DNA from: Pseudomonadota bacterium
Lineage (GTDB): Bacteria > Pseudomonadota > Alphaproteobacteria > Acetobacterales > Acetobacteraceae
NCBI GenBank assembly: GCA_021798375.1
Contig: JAJZHU010000134.1
Coordinates: 1-6,641 of the forward strand
DNA: 6,641 nt
Direction: 5' to 3'
Part shown: piece by piece, positions 1-6,261 of the stretch
Position numbering within the stretch: the stretch's first letter is position 1
Layout: the number at the start of each line of letters is the position of its first letter
Notes under the pieces: generated by a model
The model's database searches: none
The model's input: only the letters and a program-made list of their open reading frames with translations
What the model was told of the DNA's origin: nothing
Position numbers and translations under genes: made by a program

Positions 1-1
1 G

Positions 2-649
2 AAAGAAAAACCCAAACGCACCTCGCTGCCGCGCGGCATGGATGGCGAGACCATCACCCTGGAACAAGCCCTCGGCCTGCTCTCGCTGCCGCGTTTCATC
101 GGCCTGCACCCGGAAAGCCAGGCCCGCATCGAAGCCGGCCTGGGCCGCTTCGGTCCTTACGTCAAAATGGGCAGCATCTTCGCCTCGCTCGATCGCGACG
201 ACGATGTATTGGCCCTGGGACTCAACCGCGCCATCGATCTACTGGCCAAGAAAATGGCCAGCGTGCGCTCGCTCGGCAACGCCCCCAAAGGCGGTGAGGC
301 GGTGATGGTAAAAAAAGGCCGCTTCGGCCCCTATGCCCAGAAAGGCCAGACCGTCGCCACCCTGCCGCGCGACATGTCGATGGACGACATCACGCTCGAT
401 CAAGCTTTGGCGCTGCTGGCTGAAAAGGGAAAACTGCTGAAACCCAAGCCGGGCAGCAAAAAGCCCGCGCCCAAAAAGGCGCCCGCCAAGAAAAAGGCGG
501 CAACCGCCGAGGTCACCGACGCAACACCGAACAAGGCAACGGCAAAAAAGGCAGCGGCGAAAAAACCCGCAGCAAAAAAAGCGCCGGCGAAAAAAGCGCC
601 GGTGGAAAAAGCACCGGTGAAAAAGACGGCGAAGGCCAAGGCGGGATAA
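2..649 (+). CDS. topA: DNA topoisomerase I, C-terminal part (5' end outside window)
   Basis: This is the last 215 codons of a type IA topoisomerase, which relaxes negatively supercoiled DNA. The active-site domains lie upstream of the window. Visible here are C-terminal topoisomerase repeats, each built around the hallmark G-R-F-G-P-Y: one at residues about 48-55 of this fragment and one at about 106-114, each preceded or followed by a T-L-x-Q-A-L type helix. From about residue 143 the protein becomes a low-complexity tail of K-K-A-P/A-A-K-K units ending K-A-K-A-G. Basic tails like this are known on topoisomerase I of many alphaproteobacteria and actinobacteria and are thought to hold the enzyme on DNA. 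The reading frame is open from base 2, so the true start is off the left edge. A terminator lies 23 bp after the stop. Identification is strong from the repeat motifs and from rnr following it. Confidence 0.93.
   Translation, partial: KEKPKRTSLPRGMDGETITLEQALGLLSLPRFIGLHPESQARIEAGLGRFGPYVKMGSIFASLDRDDDVLALGLNRAIDLLAKKMASVRSLGNAPKGGEAVMVKKGRFGPYAQKGQTVATLPRDMSMDDITLDQALALLAEKGKLLKPKPGSKKPAPKKAPAKKKAATAEVTDATPNKATAKKAAAKKPAAKKAPAKKAPVEKAPVKKTAKAKAG
575..619 (+). repeat. 15-bp tandem repeats in the topA tail
   Basis: Three consecutive 15-bp units (575-589, 590-604, 605-619) share the pattern AAAAAAGCGCCGGYG with few mismatches. They encode K-K-A-P-A, K-K-A-P-V and E-K-A-P-V. The length is in frame, so copy-number change would lengthen or shorten the basic tail without a frameshift. 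Confidence 0.7.
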
Positions 650-671
650 ATAAAATTAAGACAGGCGGAAG

Positions 672-702
672 AATCTTCTTTTTTGAAAAAAAGAAGATTT
701 TT
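672..702 (+). terminator. Intrinsic terminator after topA
   Basis: A perfect 12-bp stem (672-683 paired with 688-699) closes a 4-nt TGAA loop. A run of T residues (698-702) overlaps and follows the descending arm. The stem is unusually AT-rich, with only three G-C pairs, in an otherwise GC-rich window. The run of T lies on the plus-strand side only, so it should terminate topA transcription rather than act in both directions. It separates topA from rnr, which suggests rnr has its own promoter between about 703 and 769; no convincing -35/-10 pair was found there. Confidence 0.7.
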
Positions 703-751
703 CTCCCCATTCTTTCCTTTAAAACCCTATCCTATCCCTGCAAATCACCCC

Positions 752-757
752 TAAGGA
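752..757 (+). promoter_or_regulatory. Ribosome binding site of rnr
   Basis: TAAGGA lies 12 nt before the GTG at 770. Its TAA (752-754) is also an in-frame stop, so no longer rnr product is possible from a canonical start codon. This fixes the GTG at 770 as the furthest upstream start. The spacing is a little long. Confidence 0.5.
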
Positions 758-769
758 TCGCTCATCAAA

Positions 770-2998
770 GTGGCGGGTAAAATCCCCAAACGCTCGAAAA
801 AGCCCAAAGCCGCGCCCGCCCTGCCATCGCGTGAGGAAATCCGCGCCTTTGTGCGCGCCTCCCAGGGCCGCGTCGGCAAGCGCGAGATCACCCGGCATTT
901 CGGCCTGGGCACCGAACAGCGCCCGGCGTTGCGCGCGCTGCTGGCCGAACTTGCCCGCGAAGGCGATGTCGCCCCCGCCGGCCACAAGCGCTTCACCGCC
1001 CCTGGCCGCTTGCCGGAATCCATGGTGGTGCGCATCACCGGCACCAACCAGGATGGCGACCCCATCGCCAAACCCGTCGATTGGCAGGGCGACGGCCCGC
1101 CACCCGTCATCTTTATGTCCCGCGAACCCCGTGGCCACGCCGCCCTGGCCCCCGGCGAGCGCGTGCTGGCCAAACTCAAACCCATCGGCACGGGCAGACA
1201 AGAAGGGGGAAAATACGAAGGCCGCACCATCAAACGCCTGTCGGATGAACCTGGCCGCATCCCGGGCGTGTTTCGCCCGCCCAGCCGCCTGATCCCCACC
1301 GACCGCCGCCAAAAAGCCGAATGGCACATCCCGCCCGGCGAGGAAGGAGGCGCCGAAGCCGGCGAAATCGTGCAAGCCGAACCCTTGCCGCACCAAGGTT
1401 ATGGCCTGAAACCCGCCCGCATCACCCACCGCCTGGGCAAGATCGGCGATGCGCGCGCCGTGTCGCTCATCTGCATCGCCACCCACGACATTCCGCAACA
1501 TTTCCCCGAAAGCACCGTGGCGGAGGCAAAAAAAGCCCGCGCCACGCCTCTGGGCAAACGCGAAGACCTTCGTAGCGTGCCGCTTGTCACCATCGATGGC
1601 GAGGATGCACGGGATTTCGACGACGCCGTCTATGCCGAGGCCGAGGAATCCGGCCACCGCCTGCTGGTCGCCATCGCCGACGTGGCCCATTACGTGCGCC
1701 CCGGCTCATCGCTCGACCGCACCGCATTCGAACGCGGCAACTCGGTCTATTTCCCCGATCGCGTCATCCCGATGCTGCCCGAAGATCTATCCAACGGCTG
1801 GTGCAGCCTGAAGCCGGGCGAAGATCGCGGCTGCCTGTTCGTGGAAATCCACATCGACGCCCACGGCAACAAAACCTCGCACCGATTCGGACGCGGCCTG
1901 ATGCGCTCGGCGGCCCGCCTCACCTACACCGAAGTGCAGGAAGCGGCGGATAGCGATGCCGATCTGGCCCTGCCGATCCGCCCGCTCTATGCCGCCTTCA
2001 ACGCCCTGCTGGCCGCCCGCGTCCGCCGTGGCACGCTCGATCTCGACCTGCCCGAGCGCAAAGTGGTGCTGAACGACGAGGGCAAGGTGGCGGAAATCGC
2101 GCCGCGCCCGCGCCTCGACAGCCACCGGCTGATCGAGGAATTCATGGTGCTGGCAAATATCTGCGCCGCCGAGGAACTCGAACGCCGCGACCTGCCCTGC
2201 ATGTATCGCATTCACGCCCCGCCATCCGACGAAAAACGCGAAAATCTGCGCAGCTTCCTCTCCACCATCGGCATCACCCTGCCGCCCGGCAATCAACTAC
2301 TGCCGCGCGACCTCGATCGCATCCTGGCCAAGGTGGCCGGCACCGACCAGGCGCCGATGGTCAATGAAATGGTGCTGCGCAGCCAATCCCAAGCCGCCTA
2401 CGAACCCGACAACATCGGCCATTTCGGTCTGGCCCTGCCCAAATACGCCCATTTCACCAGCCCGATCCGCCGCTATGCCGATCTGTTGGTGCATCGCGCC
2501 CTGATCTTGGGTTGCAAATTCGGCACCGGCGCACTTTCGGCCGAAGAACCAGCACGTTACCCGGATATGGCCGAACACATCACCACCACCGAACGCCGCG
2601 CCGCCCTGGCCGAACGCGATGCGATCGACCGGTACCTCACTGCATTCATGGCAGACCAGATCGGAGCGGTGTTCTCGGCCCGCATTTCAGGGGTGACGCG
2701 CTTTGGCTTGTTCGTCACAGTGAACAGCAACGGGGCCAACGGTTTGGTGCCGATGGCGGGTCTTCCCGACGACTATTGGCATCATGACGAGGCGACCCAG
2801 AGTTTGAACGGCCGGCGCACCAATAAAACCTACCGCCTGACCGATCAGGTGCAAGTGCGCCTGATGGAAGCCACGCCCGTCACCGGCGGCATGCTGTTTC
2901 ACATCAGCAGCGGGCAGCGCGTCGGCGCACCGCCCGGCCCGGCCCGCCCCCCGGCGGGAAGCACATCCACCCTAAAGGGACACAGGCGGCGGAAGTGA
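770..2998 (+). CDS. rnr: Ribonuclease R (3'-5' exoribonuclease)
   Basis: A 742-aa RNase II/RNB-family hydrolytic 3'-5' exoribonuclease that degrades structured RNA, including rRNA and mRNA fragments, in the cytoplasm. Domains in order: a basic N-terminus, a winged-helix-like region (about 20-75, with G-R-V-G-K-R-E-I), cold-shock/OB folds (about 80-240), the RNB catalytic domain (about 265-590) and an S1 RNA-binding domain (about 632-714), then a short basic tail ending R-R-R-K. The metal-binding signature D-G-E-D-A-R-D-F-D-D is intact. D276, D282, D284 and D285 match the four aspartates of E. coli RNase R. The conserved H-F-T-S-P-I-R-R-Y-A-D-L block is at 561-572. Start is GTG at 770. The stop (2996-2998) overlaps the start of the S41 protease gene. 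Length and domain order are normal for RNase R; RNase II lacks the N-terminal helical region. Confidence 0.97.
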   Translation: MAGKIPKRSKKPKAAPALPSREEIRAFVRASQGRVGKREITRHFGLGTEQRPALRALLAELAREGDVAPAGHKRFTAPGRLPESMVVRITGTNQDGDPIAKPVDWQGDGPPPVIFMSREPRGHAALAPGERVLAKLKPIGTGRQEGGKYEGRTIKRLSDEPGRIPGVFRPPSRLIPTDRRQKAEWHIPPGEEGGAEAGEIVQAEPLPHQGYGLKPARITHRLGKIGDARAVSLICIATHDIPQHFPESTVAEAKKARATPLGKREDLRSVPLVTIDGEDARDFDDAVYAEAEESGHRLLVAIADVAHYVRPGSSLDRTAFERGNSVYFPDRVIPMLPEDLSNGWCSLKPGEDRGCLFVEIHIDAHGNKTSHRFGRGLMRSAARLTYTEVQEAADSDADLALPIRPLYAAFNALLAARVRRGTLDLDLPERKVVLNDEGKVAEIAPRPRLDSHRLIEEFMVLANICAAEELERRDLPCMYRIHAPPSDEKRENLRSFLSTIGITLPPGNQLLPRDLDRILAKVAGTDQAPMVNEMVLRSQSQAAYEPDNIGHFGLALPKYAHFTSPIRRYADLLVHRALILGCKFGTGALSAEEPARYPDMAEHITTTERRAALAERDAIDRYLTAFMADQIGAVFSARISGVTRFGLFVTVNSNGANGLVPMAGLPDDYWHHDEATQSLNGRRTNKTYRLTDQVQVRLMEATPVTGGMLFHISSGQRVGAPPGPARPPAGSTSTLKGHRRRK

Positions 2999-4518
2999 AG
3001 CTGAGGCTGGTCCTGCTGTTGTTGCTTGCGACCGGTTCCGCCTTTGCGGAACCAATGGGCGGCGGCGGCGGCTTGCCGCAATTCCTGATGGCCGACGTGT
3101 TTGGTTCGGCGCTGGCCTTCATGGCCCCGCGCACACTCGACCCCATCCCGGTTGGCGATCTTACCATGTGGGGCCTGCACGGCATTACCGCCATCGACCC
3201 CAACCTGAGCACCAGCATCACCCCCGCCGGCAAAGCGGATCAAATCGATCTGACCGGCCCCGGCGGCACGATCATCAGCCTGCCCGCTCCCGCCCCCGAC
3301 GACGCCGCCGCATGGGGTGAAGCCGCGGCCAAGCTGGCCGAAGCGGCCGCCGGCGTTTCCGCCCCGGTACGCGCCGCGGGCGCCGCGGGGGTTATCCAAA
3401 GCTTCTTCGAGGAATTATTCAACCATCTCGACCCCTATTCGCGCTATGTAAGCCCCAGCAACGCCACCACCGACCGCGCCAACCGCCGGGGCCTGGGTGG
3501 CGTGGGATTCGTCACAGTTGAAATCAGACATCAACTGGCGGTCGGCGATATCGCCCCCGGCAGCCCGGCCGATCAGGTCGGCGTGCAGATCGGCGACCTG
3601 GTGCAAACCGTGGATGGCCATTCCACCCAGGGAAAATCCGCAGCCGAGGTCAACCGATGGCTTGCCGGCGACGTGGGAAGTTTCGCCGAAATCACGCTGC
3701 GCCATCCAGGGACAGCCCCCGACACCATCGAACTCGACCGCGTGCTGGTGCCGCCTTCAACCGTCGGCCTCAACCGCGACGGCAATCTCGCGGTCATCAC
3801 CATCAGCGGTTTTTCCGCCGATACCGCCGCACGGTTCAAGAATGCCCTGGACCAAATCGCAACCTATCCACACGTCGAAGGACTGATACTGGATCTGCGC
3901 GACAATCGCGGCGGATTGCTGCACCAGGCCGTCGACATCGCCAGCATGTTGCTCTCCTCGGGCACCATCGTTTCCACCCAAGGCCGCGCCCCCGCTTCCA
4001 ACCATGATTTCATCGCCGCCCTCAACGATCTCACCCACGGCATGTCCACCATAGTGTTGGTGGATGGCCGCACCGCCAGCGCCGCCGAAATTTTGGCGGC
4101 CTCCCTGGCCGACAATCGCCGCGCCGTGGTGGTGGGCAGCGCGACCTTGGGCAAAGGTCTGGTGCAAACCATTCTGCAACTGCCCGATGGCGGCGAATTA
4201 TTCCTCACCTGGTCTCGCGTGATCGCACCGCGCGGCTGGCCGATCCAAGGTCTGGGCGTGATGCCGCAAGTTTGCACCAGCAATGGCAACAACGCCCTGG
4301 ACCAACAACTGGCGGCGCTTGCCGACGGCCATCAACCCATGGCCGCCGCGCTGGCCCGCACCCGCGCCGCCCGCGCCCCTCTGCCATCGGTGCAATTGCT
4401 GGAATTGCGCGCCCCCTGCCCCGCCGCCGAAGCCAGCGACAACGACATCCCCGCCGCCCACTGGCTGATCGACCACCCCATCGCCTATCAAACCGCCCTT
4501 TTGCCGGCGAATCACTAG
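2995..4518 (+). CDS. Secreted S41-family (CtpA/Prc-type) processing protease with PDZ domain
   Basis: A 507-aa carboxyl-terminal-processing-type serine protease, expected in the periplasm or attached to its membranes. Residues 1-18 form a clear signal peptide: K2 and R4, a Leu-rich core, and an A-F-A cleavage motif before E19. A family-typical L-D-P-Y-S-R-Y lies at 145-151. A PDZ domain covers about 165-245, with the G-S-P-A-D-Q-V-G-V-Q-I-G-D motif. The peptidase domain is about 265-425, with L-R-D-N-R-G-G-L-L at 301-309. The S41 Ser-Lys dyad is S362 (T-A-S-A-A-E-I) and K387 (T-L-G-K-G), 25 residues apart as in E. coli Prc; Q391 matches the third active-site residue. The stretch 19-135 resembles nothing I can name. 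The GTG start shares GTGA with the rnr stop, so translation is probably coupled; the signal peptide supports this start. The TAG stop lies within a palindromic repeat. The substrate is unknown. Confidence 0.9.
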   Translation: MKLRLVLLLLLATGSAFAEPMGGGGGLPQFLMADVFGSALAFMAPRTLDPIPVGDLTMWGLHGITAIDPNLSTSITPAGKADQIDLTGPGGTIISLPAPAPDDAAAWGEAAAKLAEAAAGVSAPVRAAGAAGVIQSFFEELFNHLDPYSRYVSPSNATTDRANRRGLGGVGFVTVEIRHQLAVGDIAPGSPADQVGVQIGDLVQTVDGHSTQGKSAAEVNRWLAGDVGSFAEITLRHPGTAPDTIELDRVLVPPSTVGLNRDGNLAVITISGFSADTAARFKNALDQIATYPHVEGLILDLRDNRGGLLHQAVDIASMLLSSGTIVSTQGRAPASNHDFIAALNDLTHGMSTIVLVDGRTASAAEILAASLADNRRAVVVGSATLGKGLVQTILQLPDGGELFLTWSRVIAPRGWPIQGLGVMPQVCTSNGNNALDQQLAALADGHQPMAAALARTRAARAPLPSVQLLELRAPCPAAEASDNDIPAAHWLIDHPIAYQTALLPANH

Positions 4519-4554
4519 AGCAATCCGCCATCGTTCGATGGCCTTAAATTGCTC
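4516..4554. repeat. TAGAGC-type palindromic repeat at the protease stop codon
   Basis: Two nested inverted repeats: GAGCAAT (4518-4524) pairs with ATTGCTC (4548-4554), and inside it GCCATCG (4527-4533) pairs with CGATGGC (4536-4542). The left end TAGAGCA matches the left end of the element at 4976, and its first three bases are the protease stop codon. There is no T-run after it (GCAAAAAC follows), so it is not a standard terminator. It could block 3' exonucleases or be a half-copy of a dispersed repeat. Confidence 0.6.
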
Positions 4555-4638
4555 GCAAAAACAAATAGTTACCGCAATATCACACGGAAAATTCGATGCC
4601 ACCCAACGCCATCAAGGCGGACGCTTCGCAATCAGCGC

Positions 4639-4667
4639 TTGACGTAGGCACGACATGCCGCCATTTT
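4639..4667 (+). promoter_or_regulatory. Putative housekeeping promoter of rpmG
   Basis: A -35 box TTGACG (4639-4644), preceded by C as in the alphaproteobacterial CTTGAC form, lies 17 nt before a weak -10 box CATTTT (4662-4667, three of six matches to the consensus). It would give a leader of about 70 nt before the rpmG ATG. That leader can form a small GCCAA/TTGGC hairpin (4701-4713). The rest of the 227-bp gap between the protease and rpmG contains no gene that I can support. Confidence 0.4.
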
Positions 4668-4745
4668 CCGCGCCTCACGCGCATGACCCCACGCGCCACG
4701 GCCAATCGTTGGCTTGGGTGCAACCAGATTTCGTAGGATTCCGCT

Positions 4746-4913
4746 ATGGCCAAGTCTAACACCATCCAGATCCGCCTCGTCTCGACCGCCGACACCGGAT
4801 TCTTCTACGTGACCAGAAAGAATGCCCGCTCTGCCACCGGCAAGCTGGAACTGCGCAAATACGACCCCGTCGTGCGCAAGCATGTCGCTTTCAAAGAAGC
4901 CAAAATTAAGTAA
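4746..4913 (+). CDS. rpmG: 50S ribosomal protein L33
   Basis: A 55-aa protein starting M-A-K-S-N-T-I-Q-I-R and ending K-E-A-K-I-K. It carries the L33 hallmarks L-V-S-T-A-D-T-G-F-F-Y (11-21), K-L-E-L-R-K-Y-D-P (33-41) and R-K-H-V-x-F-K-E-A-K (44-53). L33 is a small protein of the large ribosomal subunit near the E site. There is no cysteine, so this is the zinc-free (C-minus) form, usual for this group. The start is set by AGGA at 4735-4738, 7 nt before the ATG. The gene is probably a single transcription unit, with its own promoter upstream and the terminator at 4976-5040 downstream. It is complete and of normal length. Confidence 0.96.
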   Translation: MAKSNTIQIRLVSTADTGFFYVTRKNARSATGKLELRKYDPVVRKHVAFKEAKIK

Positions 4914-4953
4914 ATTTGCCTTCGGCGCTGCCATTTCAAAACAAGAATCGAGC

Positions 4954-5107
4954 AAGTTTTTTGCGGCCTTTGTCTTAGAGCACGTTCGGATCACGTTGAA
5001 CCATATACGTGCGACGAACGTGCTCTAGCTTTTTGTTTTTACGCATGATTCACGCCTACGTGTTATTCAACCTGCGGCGATCATGCTCTAAAGGCCGCAA
5101 AAAACTT
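4954..5107. repeat. Nested palindromic element with 18-bp perfect outer inverted repeats
   Basis: The outer arms AAGTTTTTTGCGGCCTTT (4954-4971) and its exact reverse complement (5090-5107) enclose 118 bp. Inside is a TTAGAGCA (4975-4982)...TGCTCTAA (5084-5091) pair bounding two hairpins. Hairpin one has a perfect 13-bp stem (4976-4988/5015-5027), then a 3x3 internal loop and a further CACGT/ACGTG stem. Hairpin two has a 7-bp GCATGAT/ATCATGC stem (5043-5049/5080-5086). The linker is GCTTTTTGTTTTTAC. The two-hairpin TAGAGC form resembles dispersed intergenic repeats common in alphaproteobacteria (recalled, not searched). The outer arms have T before and A after the GC core, so they are not a terminator in either direction. 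The flanks TCGAGC (4948-4953) and TCGTGC (5108-5113) match at five of six bases, a possible decayed target duplication. No protein is encoded. Confidence 0.7.
4976..5040 (+). terminator. Intrinsic terminator of rpmG formed by the repeat's first hairpin
   Basis: The 13-bp perfect stem (TAGAGCACGTTCG with its complement, ending at 5027) is followed by GC, five T, one G and five T (5030-5040). This is a good rho-independent terminator on the plus strand, 62 bp after the rpmG stop. It is part of the nested repeat, so a dispersed element appears to do the job of transcription termination here. Confidence 0.6.
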
Positions 5108-5170
5108 TCGTGCTATCAGGGCATATCGCAAGCCCCGGAAAATATCGCCACCATCATGTGGCCATCGCAC

Positions 5171-5223
5171 CAGGCCAGATCAATGATCAGGCGACTTTTC
5201 GATCAGGCGACTTTTCTGGCCTG
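5171..5223. repeat. 9-bp inverted repeat around the glycosyltransferase stop codon
   Basis: CAGGCCAGA (5171-5179) and TCTGGCCTG (5215-5223) are exact reverse complements separated by 35 bp, which contain the tandem duplication at 5185-5216. The right arm is inside the 3' end of the minus-strand glycosyltransferase gene. No T-run follows on the minus strand, so it is not a clear terminator. Confidence 0.45.
5185..5216. repeat. 16-bp perfect tandem duplication over the glycosyltransferase stop
   Basis: GATCAGGCGACTTTTC occurs twice without a gap (5185-5200 and 5201-5216). On the minus strand the second copy encodes the last residues and the TGA stop of the glycosyltransferase. The first copy repeats the same K-V-A-stop coding bases beyond the stop. 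Perfect identity suggests a recent duplication. Confidence 0.85.
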
Positions 5224-6261
5224 CGGATGCGTCACCACCAAATGTTCGGCGAATAATTGCGCGCAGGCGCGCCAGGAAAAATTCTCGGCATACGCCCGGC
5301 AAGCCGCGCGGTCCCGCGCCAGGGCATCCAAACACGCCTGCCGCAGATCTTCGTTCAGACTGCCCACATGCGGCGCCACGATATCAAGCGGCCCTGTCAC
5401 CGGAAAGGCCGCCACCGGGGTGCCGCAGGCCAGACTTTCCAGCAGCACCAAGCCAAACGTATCGGTGCGGCTGGGAAACACCATCACATCCGCCCTGCCG
5501 TAAGCCGCCGCCAATTCAGCCCCGAAACGCGCGCCCAGAAAATGGGCGTCGGGAAAGCGTTTTTCCAGGTCGTTCCGTTGCGGCCCATCGCCCACCACCA
5601 CCTTGGACCCCGGCAAATCGAGCGCCAAAAACGCCTCGATGTTTTTTTCCACCGCCACCCGCCCCACATAGGCAAAAATCGGCCGGGGCAGATCGAATTC
5701 GGCTTCCAAACCATCCAGTGATGTCACGCCGAACTGCGCCAAATCCACCCCGCGCGACCAACGCCGCACGCGATCGAATCCCCGATCGGTCAGATCCCGG
5801 CACAGGCTTTCGGTCGCCACCATCATCCCGGCGCCGGAATTATGGAACCGGCGCAGCAACGCATAGGAAAACCGCAACGGCACCCCGGCGCGCGCCTTCA
5901 CATATTCCGCGAATTTGGTGTGGAAGCTGGTGGTGAAATGCCAGCCATGGCGCCGTGCAAACGCCCGCGCCGACAGCCCCAACGGGCCTTCGGTGGCAAT
6001 ATGCAGCGCATCGGGCGCAAATTCGCGGATGATCCGATCGAGCGTGCGGCGCGGAAACAACGCCAGCCGAATGTCGGGGTAGGTGGGACACGGCAGCGTG
6101 CGGAACCGATCCGGCCCCACCACCAGCACCGTATGACCCAGATGTTCCAATTCGCGCGCCACGGTCGCCACCGTGCGCACCACACCATTGACCTGCGGAT
6201 GCCACGCATCGGTAACCATCAGGATACGCATCGGGGAACAGCCCAGCTCGAAAATCTCCAT
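5203..6261 (-). CDS. GT4-family glycosyltransferase, candidate diacylglycerol glycosyltransferase (Agt-like)
   Basis: A 352-aa GT-B-fold, retaining family-4 glycosyltransferase, probably cytoplasmic at the inner membrane. The N-terminal acceptor domain begins with M-R-I-L-M-V-T-D-A-W-H-P-Q-V-N-G-V-V-R-T (11-30). The nucleotide-sugar domain shows V-G-R-V-A-V-E-K-N (199-207), V-G-D-G-P (223-227) and P-S-R-T-D-T-F-G-L-V-L-L-E (263-275). In the last, the usual first Glu of the E-x7-E motif is D267 and the second is E275, as in several SQD2/MgtA-like relatives. There is no signal peptide or membrane helix. The ATG at 6261 overlaps the phosphoesterase stop (TGATG). The family-like N-terminus starts at Met11 (ATG at 6231), an equally possible start giving 342 aa. 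Pairing with an LpxH-like phosphoesterase suggests glycolipid synthesis from diacylglycerol. Mannosyl or other sugar transfer to another lipid or a polysaccharide remains possible. Confidence 0.85.
   Translation of the reverse strand: MEIFELGCSPMRILMVTDAWHPQVNGVVRTVATVARELEHLGHTVLVVGPDRFRTLPCPTYPDIRLALFPRRTLDRIIREFAPDALHIATEGPLGLSARAFARRHGWHFTTSFHTKFAEYVKARAGVPLRFSYALLRRFHNSGAGMMVATESLCRDLTDRGFDRVRRWSRGVDLAQFGVTSLDGLEAEFDLPRPIFAYVGRVAVEKNIEAFLALDLPGSKVVVGDGPQRNDLEKRFPDAHFLGARFGAELAAAYGRADVMVFPSRTDTFGLVLLESLACGTPVAAFPVTGPLDIVAPHVGSLNEDLRQACLDALARDRAACRAYAENFSWRACAQLFAEHLVVTHPQARKVA

Noticed and set aside
574..581. A7-G slippery-like run in topA that could allow a -1 shift into a frame open to about 780
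   Set aside because: Runs of A are expected where AAA lysine codons cluster, no stimulatory hairpin sits at the right distance, and the alternative frame is not conserved-looking.
719..1690. Long 323-aa open frame on the minus strand inside rnr
   Set aside because: It lies opposite the conserved RNase R frame, is Gly/Ala/Phe-rich as expected for the antisense of a GC-rich gene, and shows no recognisable motif.
4607..4619. CGCC-ATCAA-GGCG mini hairpin upstream of rpmG
   Set aside because: Four base pairs without a T-run or conserved context; chance occurrence is likely in GC-rich DNA.
4580..4994. Minus-strand open frames overlapping the rpmG region
   Set aside because: They are antisense to rpmG and its leader, with no start signal or motif; the L33 gene explains the coding signal.
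5147..5162. Small GCCAC/GTGGC hairpin that could terminate the minus-strand glycosyltransferase transcript
   Set aside because: The stem is only 5 bp and is followed on the minus strand by GATATTTT, a weak T-tract; not enough to call a terminator.
5009..5503. 164-aa plus-strand open frame in the convergent gap
   Set aside because: It starts inside the palindromic repeat and runs antisense through the glycosyltransferase 3' end; it has no ribosome binding site or familiar motif.
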